64,000 nt of DNA, from NCBI GenBank assembly GCA_936435175.1, contig OW386565.1, positions 3,100,001 to 3,164,000 of the forward strand, given 5' to 3'. This document shows, one piece after another, positions 62,901-64,000 of this stretch (the stretch's first letter is position 1; every line of letters starts with the position of its first letter). Source of the DNA: Glyphotaelius pellucidus (lineage: Eukaryota; Arthropoda; Insecta; Trichoptera; Limnephilidae). Under the pieces are notes generated by a model. That model was not told where the DNA came from and made no database searches. It was given only the letters and a program-made list of their open reading frames with translations. Position numbers and translations under genes: made by a program.

Positions 62901-63760
62901 TTTTTTTGCGATTATTTTCTGTTTACCAGATAATGTATCTTATTATTCATGTATATTGCGTGATCATATTGTAAGAGATTTTTCCGGAATAGCTAACTGA
63001 CTAAAAAAAAGATTAAATAATCCTCCATTTTGGTAATAATATGTCATAAAATATATTCACACAAATATAAACTGATTTTATTATTTCTACACTAATCTGA
63101 ATGCATACCCAACACGAAAAAAACACAATTCAAAGCAGTTTGCAAATAGATAAAGACCTTTATAAGCATTTGAAAACATAAAACATCAATTTTTCGCTTT
63201 TGACAGTTGCAAAAGTTGAGCTGCTAAGTCATAGATAATTCAATTAAAAATATTCTATTGTTGCTATGTGAATGAAACCATTGGCTACGTCAATAATGGT
63301 ATTGGCGCAAGCGATTCTGACCTTGTCCTTCATACAGTTTATTTATACATACTTACAAGGGTTAAAATCTATTGTCAAGTTGTTGTGTTTCTGTCTGCAT
63401 TGGTTTCAGTAAACTGAATGTTGTGACTATTCCAGATCTGTACTCTTTCCCCTGGACTGTACAATGACTCTATGCAAGGCGGAACAACAGCGCTTGCACC
63501 TGCTTTAGTCTATTGTCAAATTGTTGTATGTTTCTGTCTGTAATGGTTTCAGTAAATCAGTAAACTGAATGTTGTGACTGTTACAGATACGTACTCTATC
63601 CCCTGGACTTGTACAACGACTCGGCGCAGTACGCCCTGGCCGTGTTCAAGAAGCAGTTCCTGTATGATGAGGTGGAAGCAGAGGTCAATCTGTGCTTCGA
63701 CCAGTTTGTCTACAAGCTGTCGGAGCAAATCTTCGCTCATTACAAACAGCTGGCTGCCAG
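35898..63760 (+). CDS. Cyfip: Cytoplasmic FMR1-interacting protein (CYFIP/Sra-1), N-terminal 15 exons
   Basis: Fifteen exons: 35898-35973, 36605-36741, 38513-38692, 40951-41132, 41280-41407, 42001-42203, 42444-42529, 47163-47283, 48315-48506, 49594-49808, 51426-51559, 53983-54153, 57297-57379, 61542-61684, 63587-63760. They sum to 2,225 coding bases (about 742 residues) with every splice phase consistent. The protein matches CYFIP along its length: ALSNVDVLDEL at the start, NFEDRNGFVTGIAKYIE, VMLYTWRCCSRAIPQ, NEQPNRVEIYE, LTPSEKHMLVKVMGFGL, ATRYNYTSEEKLALVEVIA, PSSTQLYMVRT, IQFPIEMSMPWILTDHI. CYFIP is the Rac1-binding subunit of the WAVE regulatory complex that controls Arp2/3 actin nucleation, and in neurons also binds FMRP and eIF4E. 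Family length is about 1,250-1,300 residues, so roughly 57% is in the window and the rest lies to the right. Thirteen introns are GT-AG and intron 11 is GC-AG. An insert of about 20 residues in exon 14 is absent from vertebrate CYFIP as I recall it. Confidence 0.97.
35979..36085 (-). repeat. LINE 3' end remnant next to the exon 1 donor
   Basis: Homologous to the 3' end of the LINE at 44564-45222 (AGTAGGCAGAGAGGATGGAC, TTGGTACACACTCCTTGC, CATACATCGTCTC). Its (TTAG)n-like tail starts 2-6 bp after the exon 1 / intron 1 junction. Confidence 0.75.
36605..36741 (+). CDS. Cyfip: Cyfip exon 2
   Basis: Acceptor TTTGCAG, donor CTG|GTAACA. Encodes DEQPCIEAQPISILYQANF to ATVHANL. Confidence 0.95.
36834..37512. 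mobile_element. Dispersed element split by a Helitron-like insertion
   Basis: The flanks 36834-36948 and 37418-37512 together match 46066-46243 (CAAAGTTTTGAGATAATGA, GAAAGCAATATTCGAATGCT, GAAATATCCTACTAG), where the intervening 469 bp are absent. The family also has an end TTGATTAGTCAGACATCTCC near 36819. Confidence 0.75.
36949..37417 (+). mobile_element. Helitron/Helentron-like non-autonomous element
   Basis: Begins CTGTATATATATAAAAATGA and ends CATGCCGGGTACCAGCTAGT. It is inserted without a clear target duplication, as shown by the empty site near 46160. Contains a G/A-rich tract at 37205-37365. Non-coding; frames across the G/A tract are artefacts. Confidence 0.8.
37513..38129. other. Intron 2 sequence, nothing recognised
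   Basis: A minus-strand frame at 37512-37700 is open, but I recognise no domain. No known repeat family seen. Confidence 0.35.
38130..38428. mobile_element. Palindromic TTAA-ended MITE
   Basis: Two arms of about 140 bp pair along their length: GGTCAAAATATTTCCGCTTT in the left arm recurs inverted in the right (AAGCGGAAATATTTTGACTT). It ends in TTAA at 38425-38428; the left end reads TTACCCC, probably TTAACCCC with one base lost. Arms also occur alone at 13815-13961 and 55560-55715. Confidence 0.8.
38513..38692 (+). CDS. Cyfip: Cyfip exon 3
   Basis: Acceptor CTTGATAG, unusually poor in pyrimidines; donor CAG|GTAACA. Encodes NQLLDEGNNMAVMLYTWR to LLAFMYFQ. The phase and family alignment support the weak acceptor. 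Confidence 0.9.
38760..40106. other. Intron 3 sequence, unassigned
   Basis: 38760-39210 is more GC-rich than its surroundings with an open plus-strand frame (38835-39209), but the peptide is not recognisable. It may be an untranslated part of a retroelement. The rest is AT-rich without recognised features. Confidence 0.35.
40115..40530. mobile_element. hAT-type MITE with perfect 8-bp target duplication
   Basis: Flanked by ATATAGAT (40107-40114 and 40531-40538). Ends CAGAGGTTCCAAACTT and, inverted, CAGTGATTCCCAAAGTG. Opposite orientation to its relative at 14080-14649, sharing GGGGGCAAAATGGACCAGTA. The interior is rich in ATATCCCATTACGCCCCCTC-like blocks. Confidence 0.9.
40560..40860 (+). repeat. 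Family B repeat copy
   Basis: Long copy: GGTGACTTGGCAGGGGTGTC, GGATGCGTCTGCCCACCAAC, GAGACCTTTTGATCTCTTCA, CCCAGTGGGAGGGTTGGATT, CATTGACCCCCAGATTCC. Confidence 0.65.
40951..41132 (+). CDS. Cyfip: Cyfip exon 4
   Basis: Acceptor TGTTTCTTTAG, donor AG|GTAAAT. Encodes RKAIERFSAEVRRLCHAEK to SSVKNDYSTYR. Confidence 0.95.
41172..41256 (-). repeat. SINE-like family A, partial copy in intron 4
   Basis: ATGAATACCGCACAAGAATC then CCAACTGCTACCGTCCACGG and CAGTGAGACTATGGCATCC. It makes up more than half of a 147-bp intron. Confidence 0.7.
41280..41407 (+). CDS. Cyfip: Cyfip exon 5
   Basis: Acceptor TGTGTTCAG, donor CCCG|GTGAGT. Encodes AAQFLKVMSDSQTLQESQN to VLEKIP. The preceding intron is only 147 bp and largely SINE-derived. 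Confidence 0.95.
41500..41925. repeat. Minisatellite in Cyfip intron 5
   Basis: About 12 imperfect units of 30-36 bp built from AATCCAAAAATCCAGCTGTT and TCTTAAAGATTCCAGTA. The minus-strand frame inside (FGLLEFL... pattern) is an artefact of the repeat. Confidence 0.93.
42001..42203 (+). CDS. Cyfip: Cyfip exon 6
   Basis: Acceptor TGTGCGCAG, donor AAG|GTGAGT. Encodes GYEELMCDVVNISVQMYET through LTPSEKHMLVKVMGFGL to IDRIFK. Confidence 0.96.
42444..42529 (+). CDS. Cyfip: Cyfip exon 7
   Basis: Acceptor TTGTCTTCTAG, donor AGCAA|GTTAGT. Encodes NLEVVPLFGDMQIAPFNYIK to HYDPS, phase 2 at the end. The following intron is 4.6 kb and full of LINE and TTAA elements. Confidence 0.93.
42596..44460 (-). 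pseudogene. Jockey-type LINE reverse transcriptase split by a TTAA element
   Basis: Minus-strand pieces in order: GVPEGAHLAPLLFNLLIN (RT motif, about 44280-44340), FADDNKI (variant of the catalytic YADD box, about 43580-43600), RPHLEYASVIWSPFYAV with VRRFLRGIAWRLGL (43110-43230), and LLQLIQFNIPSRR (C-terminus, about 42930-42975). Several stops and shifts. The first two pieces are separated by the insertion 43637-44278 and read on in frame if that insert and one TTAA are left out. Confidence 0.8.
43637..44278. mobile_element. TTAA-flanked MITE (family P), insertion in LINE
   Basis: 642 bp between TTAA at 43633-43636 and 44279-44282. Ends CCCCTCCAATGCCAGG and, inverted, CCTGCCCCTTGCCG. Internal blocks TTTTATGCTATCTTATGTAA and GCCCCAAGCGATTCTGACCT define a family found at least five more times in the window. 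Part of the interior is duplicated (43677-43790 and 43858-43970). Confidence 0.85.
44564..45222 (-). pseudogene. 5'-truncated RTE-like LINE with 13-bp target duplication
   Basis: Flanked by AAATACCGGAGTG at 44551-44563 and 45223-45235. The minus strand encodes SKVMVFERES, EFVYLGSMF, NGGLMYGSEAWNW, LRRMCGKTMYDRVRN, LRWFGHVERMNEER and GRRSRGRPRKTWHDQV, the C-terminal part of an RTE/CR1-type RT, ending close to YPCGETA. The 3' tail on the minus strand is a (TTAG)n microsatellite. One frameshift near 45110. Confidence 0.9.
45395..45846. mobile_element. Family P element, copy 2
   Basis: Shares GCGATTTTAAACCTTAATTA, GAATTGCTTGGGGCATTCTT, ATATGAATTCGTCGGATAAA and GTCAAAACATCGCGAAATTT with other copies. 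The right end is at TTAA 45847-45850. The left boundary is approximate. Confidence 0.7.
45930..46022 (+). repeat. Family B 3' end with A-rich tail
   Basis: ACACCCTCCACACAGCATCT, GGGCCCTGAAGGAAATTATT then TTCCTCAAGGCGGTGGAGTT and an A run. Confidence 0.6.
46048..47112. mobile_element. TIR element containing a LINE fragment
   Basis: Left end TTAGTCTGACTTCTCCAAAT and right end, inverted, TTAGTCAGACATCTCCGAAT. Its left 180 bp match the two flanks of the Helitron at 36949-37417. Nested LINE at 46290-46995. Confidence 0.6.
46290..46995 (+). pseudogene. Jockey-type LINE RT, C-terminal fragment
   Basis: RKVYYALCHS, stop, then IEYGIIRWGSATHKYIHNL, IQKGIIKTILKVPIRTPS and a C-terminal basic region up to the stop near 46840, followed by an A-rich tail at about 46970-46993. 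In-frame stop and missing catalytic core: inactive. Confidence 0.8.
47163..47283 (+). CDS. Cyfip: Cyfip exon 8
   Basis: Acceptor GTACGTTAG, donor GAG|GTGCGT. Encodes WPLSSSAIPASPQADLMVHL then IREDHQKYIAELARYSNE. This is a variable part of the family; the IREDH...ELARYSN core is conserved. Confidence 0.93.
47353..48195. repeat. 14-bp minisatellite in Cyfip intron 8
   Basis: About 60 units of CATTTTAACCCAAT and variants (CATTTTAACCTGAT, CATTTTGATCCAAT, TTTTTAATCCAATC). Variants recur in similar order, so larger blocks may have been duplicated. Confidence 0.95.
48315..48506 (+). CDS. Cyfip: Cyfip exon 9
   Basis: Acceptor TGTGTACAG, donor CGG|GTGAGA. Encodes VTTTYKESGSEEENAATAEL to PVEAEEYER. 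Confidence 0.93.
48613..48882 (-). repeat. SINE-like family A, copy 4
   Basis: Near complete: T run, ATGAATACCGCACAAGAGTC, CATGGTATCTCCAATTGGGG, GGTCTTACACCAGGGCGATA, CTGAGAGTATCATCCACTCT. Minus orientation, poly(A) at the left end. Confidence 0.75.
49010..49375. repeat. Imperfect tandem repeat in Cyfip intron 9
   Basis: Five to six units of about 55-65 bp around GGGGCCTTTAGGGAACCAAG and GGAGTGAAGAGGAGAGAT. Frames on both strands stay open across it by chance. Confidence 0.8.
49388..49529 (+). repeat. LINE 3' end, second copy
   Basis: Matches the tail of the LINE at 34983-35368: GGTGAACTTTGTAAAAGGGA, GGTAAAATGGGAGATAGCAC, CCTATGGCCTAAGTGCTCAC, then poly(A). Confidence 0.85.
49594..49808 (+). 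CDS. Cyfip: Cyfip exon 10
   Basis: Acceptor TTTGTTACTAG, donor AG|GTATGC. Encodes ATRYNYTSEEKLALVEVIAT to REPLRKAIKNKRDLIR. Confidence 0.96.
49862..50340. repeat. Family B repeat pieces in intron 10
   Basis: Several abutting pieces in both orientations: GTGGGAGGGATGGATTCATA, CACAGCGTCCCCAAAGATGA, GGCCCTGAGGGAATTTTTTT, and the inverted 3' end with GAAGGATAGGAAGTTCTGGG. Confidence 0.55.
50343..50590 (-). repeat. SINE-like family A, copy 5
   Basis: T run at 50347-50366, ATAATACCGCACAAGAGTCC, GGTCTTACACCAGGGCGATA and CTGAGAGTGTCTTCCACACT. Confidence 0.75.
50695..50835 (-). repeat. Family B fragment
   Basis: TTGGGCTGACAGGTCCACCG, GAATCCCCTGCTAAGTCATC and TTTTCGGGGCGGCAGTACCC. Confidence 0.55.
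50885..51395. repeat. 31-bp minisatellite in Cyfip intron 10
   Basis: About 16 units of TGTAGTTTCTATAGGTTCTA followed by TACCGAATTTA, ending about 30 bp before exon 11. Confidence 0.95.
51426..51559 (+). CDS. Cyfip: Cyfip exon 11, GC donor
   Basis: Acceptor TTTCGTCGTAG. Encodes IMVSVRETCGDWARGI to YNVRIPSRNV. The only donor that keeps phase with exon 12 is GTGG|GCAAGT, a GC-AG intron with an otherwise consensus donor. Confidence 0.92.
51704..51772. repeat. Short TTAGG-type (CCTAA) repeats
   Basis: AACCTAACCTAACCTAACTT at 51707-51726 and, inverted, TTAGGTTAGGTT at 51762-51773. These are units of the common insect telomere repeat, facing each other just before the satellite of intron 11. Confidence 0.7.
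51795..53355. repeat. 15-bp satellite array in Cyfip intron 11
   Basis: About 100 units of TATTTTGTCAGGGAT and variants (TATTTTGTCGGGGTT, TATTTTGAGGGGTTA). A larger block GGTTATTTTGAGGGGTTATT ... ATATTTTGTC recurs about seven times, showing higher-order structure. Because 15 is divisible by 3 and the unit has no stop in the plus frames, long false frames appear on the plus strand. Confidence 0.97.
53380..53835. repeat. Family B repeat, reverse-oriented
   Basis: GCCTTGAGGAATTTTTTTTC with an inverted partner, GAAGGAGAGAAAGTTCTTGA, GGTCAGTGTGTCCAGTAGTG, CACCCCATGAATCCGGGCAC and TTTTGGTTATCCAATAAATG. Confidence 0.65.
53983..54153 (+). CDS. Cyfip: Cyfip exon 12
   Basis: Acceptor GCGCGGTCAG, donor TCAG|GTAATT. 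Encodes PSSTQLYMVRTQLEALIADK to FWNYLLSFS. Confidence 0.95.
54187..54425 (-). repeat. SINE-like family A, copy 6
   Basis: GAGCCAGTGAGACTATGGCA, CAGATCTAGTCACCAAACAC, GGTCTTACACCAGGGCGATG, CTAAGAGTGTCTTTCACTCT. Confidence 0.7.
54523..54769. mobile_element. Short hAT-type MITE
   Basis: 247 bp with perfect 14-bp ends CATAGATTCTCAAC, flanked by ATCTGAAC (54515-54522) and ATCTTAAC (54770-54777), seven of eight identical. Interior rich in CGCCCCC blocks. Confidence 0.85.
54950..55518. mobile_element. Family P copy 3 joined to the conserved 95-bp segment
   Basis: 54971-55060 is the segment shared with 31436-31530. From about 55066 family P sequence follows (GATTGCGCGCACAGGACGCG, GCGATTTTAAACCTTATGTA, GGCATTCTTGTTCTTAAGGT), ending at TTAA 55515-55518. 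Whether this is one element or two adjacent ones is unclear. Confidence 0.65.
55560..55715. mobile_element. Arm of the palindromic TTAA MITE
   Basis: Contains TATTTCATCACCTTTCAAAA, GCAGAGCGGAAATATTCTGT and ends CTGATGGGTTAA; matches the right arm of 38130-38428. Confidence 0.65.
55743..57264. mobile_element. 1.5-kb element with about 57-bp terminal inverted repeats, class unknown
   Basis: Left end 55743-55800 and right end about 57208-57264 are inverted copies: GAGATCGTTCTCCCGCGAGA near the left, TCTCGCGGGAGAACGATCTC near the right. A second inverted pair lies near the right end (about 57014-57058 and 57176-57212; TTGTGTGATTTTCTACAGCT). The interior is GC-rich with a TATA-like GTATATATAGCGAGACC at 56050-56066 and CG-rich patches. 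No transposase frame recognised. Confidence 0.65.
57297..57379 (+). CDS. Cyfip: Cyfip exon 13
   Basis: Acceptor TTTGATTTCAG, donor AAT|GTAAGT. Encodes SLQKCCDLSQLWYREFYLEM to MGRRIN. Confidence 0.95.
58472..59195. mobile_element. Family P element, copy 4
   Basis: Between TTAA (58468-58471) and CTAA (59196-59199, probably mutated TTAA). Starts CCGGTGGCCTGCTGATTGCG and ends, inverted, GCCCCTAGAATGCCATGG. It carries a tRNA-like segment that other copies lack. Confidence 0.75.
58881..58957 (+). tRNA. tRNA-like sequence (pseudogene or SINE head)
   Basis: 77 nt. Acceptor stem GGTGGCA pairs with TGCGACC at six of seven positions. D stem GCG/CGC. T arm CTGGG-TTTGAGT-CCCAG is perfect and fits a B box. 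The anticodon stem pairs at four of five positions, with loop CCGGTTA. Position 33 is C instead of U, so a functional anticodon is doubtful. A T run (58959-58970) follows at once, as for a Pol III terminator. Confidence 0.5.
59526..60345. mobile_element. Possible TIR element
   Basis: GTATTCAGAGTCA at the left and, inverted, GTATTCAGAGACA at the right. No target duplication found. Interior unassigned, with TAAAG and CTTTA runs. Weak support. Confidence 0.35.
60346..61541. other. Intron 13 sequence, nothing recognised
   Basis: Frames up to 124 codons (60558-60932) occur but show no known domain. It does not match any family described here. Confidence 0.35.
61542..61684 (+). CDS. Cyfip: Cyfip exon 14, with arthropod-type insert
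   Basis: Acceptor TATGTTGTAG, donor GA|GTAAGT. Starts with KCTVRHQHNEECSDLITMEK, which vertebrate CYFIP lacks between MGRRI and QFPIEM as far as I recall, then RIQFPIEMSMPWILTDHIL to EPSMM. Confidence 0.95.
61710..61728. repeat. Run of 19 G
   Basis: Homopolymer 25 bp after the exon 14 donor. Its length is likely unstable or inexact in the assembly. Confidence 0.9.
61729..62360. other. Intron 14 sequence, nothing recognised
   Basis: AT-rich sequence without recognisable coding or repeat features, except a stretch around 62040-62160 that looks like other repetitive DNA. Confidence 0.35.
62369..62811. mobile_element. Family P element, copy 5
   Basis: GTGATTTTAACCCTTATGTT, GGTCAGAATCGCTTGGGGCA, AATAAACGCAAGTAATGTTG, ending CCCTGGCATTTCGGAGCCTA. 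Boundaries approximate. Confidence 0.65.
63283..63372. mobile_element. Family P terminal fragment
   Basis: GCGCAAGCGATTCTGACCTT and TATACATACTTACAAGGGTT are inverted family P blocks. Confidence 0.55.
63373..63480 (+). pseudogene. Decayed duplicate of Cyfip exon 15 and its acceptor
   Basis: CTATTGTCAAGTTGTTGTGT to the end of this block repeats 63510-63632. The intronic part is almost identical (GTAAACTGAATGTTGTGACT). The exon-like part, after the acceptor CAG at 63434-63436, reads ATCTGTACTCTTTCCCCTGG against the real ATACGTACTCTATCCCCTGG, then loses one base and its frame. It is a partial tandem duplication that now acts at most as a decoy acceptor. Confidence 0.85.
63587..63760 (+). CDS. 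Cyfip: Cyfip exon 15 (last in the window)
   Basis: Acceptor GACTGTTACAG, donor AG|GTAAAT. Encodes YVLYPLDLYNDSAQYALAVF to EQIFAHYKQLAA. Preceded by a decayed duplicate at 63375-63480. Confidence 0.95.
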
Positions 63761-64000
63761 GTAAATTATACAGACAAAAGGGGAGAATGCGACGGTCGTT
63801 AAACTCTACGGGCCTTACTAATAAACGTGTTTTAAAATTTTCACAACTAATAAACAACTGTTTTTGTATATTAAACGTTATTTATAAGTTGTGTAAAATT
63901 TAAATTTTTTTTTATTACTAAGGCCCTAAGAGCTTTACTAATAAGAGACCTAACTGAGTTATGTAATTTTTCCCGTTCACTCAATATGCCAGATTTAGAA

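Overview
The window is nuclear DNA of an arthropod, most likely an insect. The evidence is a split gene with GT-AG introns whose protein is arthropod-type CYFIP/Sra-1, a very dense load of animal transposons, and a short TTAGG-type (CCTAA) run. I cannot name the species. No bacterial operons, rRNA or CRISPR arrays are visible.

Three host genes can be supported. (1) 3331-5364 (+) is an intronless RING/WD40 E3 ubiquitin ligase of the RFWD3 type. (2) 21870-28961 (-) is one uninterrupted 2,363-codon frame for a giant protein with about 29 ankyrin repeats, a kinesin-light-chain-like TPR block and a second small ankyrin block. (3) 35898 to beyond the right edge (+) is the first 15 coding exons, about 742 residues, of Cyfip (Sra-1), a WAVE-complex subunit. 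All 15 splice phases agree. Intron 11 uses a GC donor. Introns 5, 8, 9, 10 and 11 each carry a different tandem repeat. A decayed copy of exon 15 precedes the real exon 15.

Most of the rest is mobile DNA. 1-3300 holds a Penelope-like RT fragment and small repeats. 7521-12204 is a nearly intact Ty3/gypsy element (-) with 213-bp LTRs that differ at one base. 13815-21860 holds hAT, Helentron-like, LINE and TTAA-flanked elements nested in each other. 30535-35709 is another nest ending in a piggyBac-type element 189 bp upstream of the Cyfip start codon. The Cyfip introns hold more of the same families, plus SINE-like repeats.

Two patterns stand out. At least six unrelated-looking families of short non-autonomous elements end at TTAA, the piggyBac target. 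Several hAT-like elements can be delimited exactly by 8-bp target duplications. The host genes are not functionally linked by position. The main relations between features are insertions into one another, and repeats sitting where they may supply gene signals (a poly(A) signal for the ankyrin gene, the promoter-proximal region and first 5' splice site of Cyfip).
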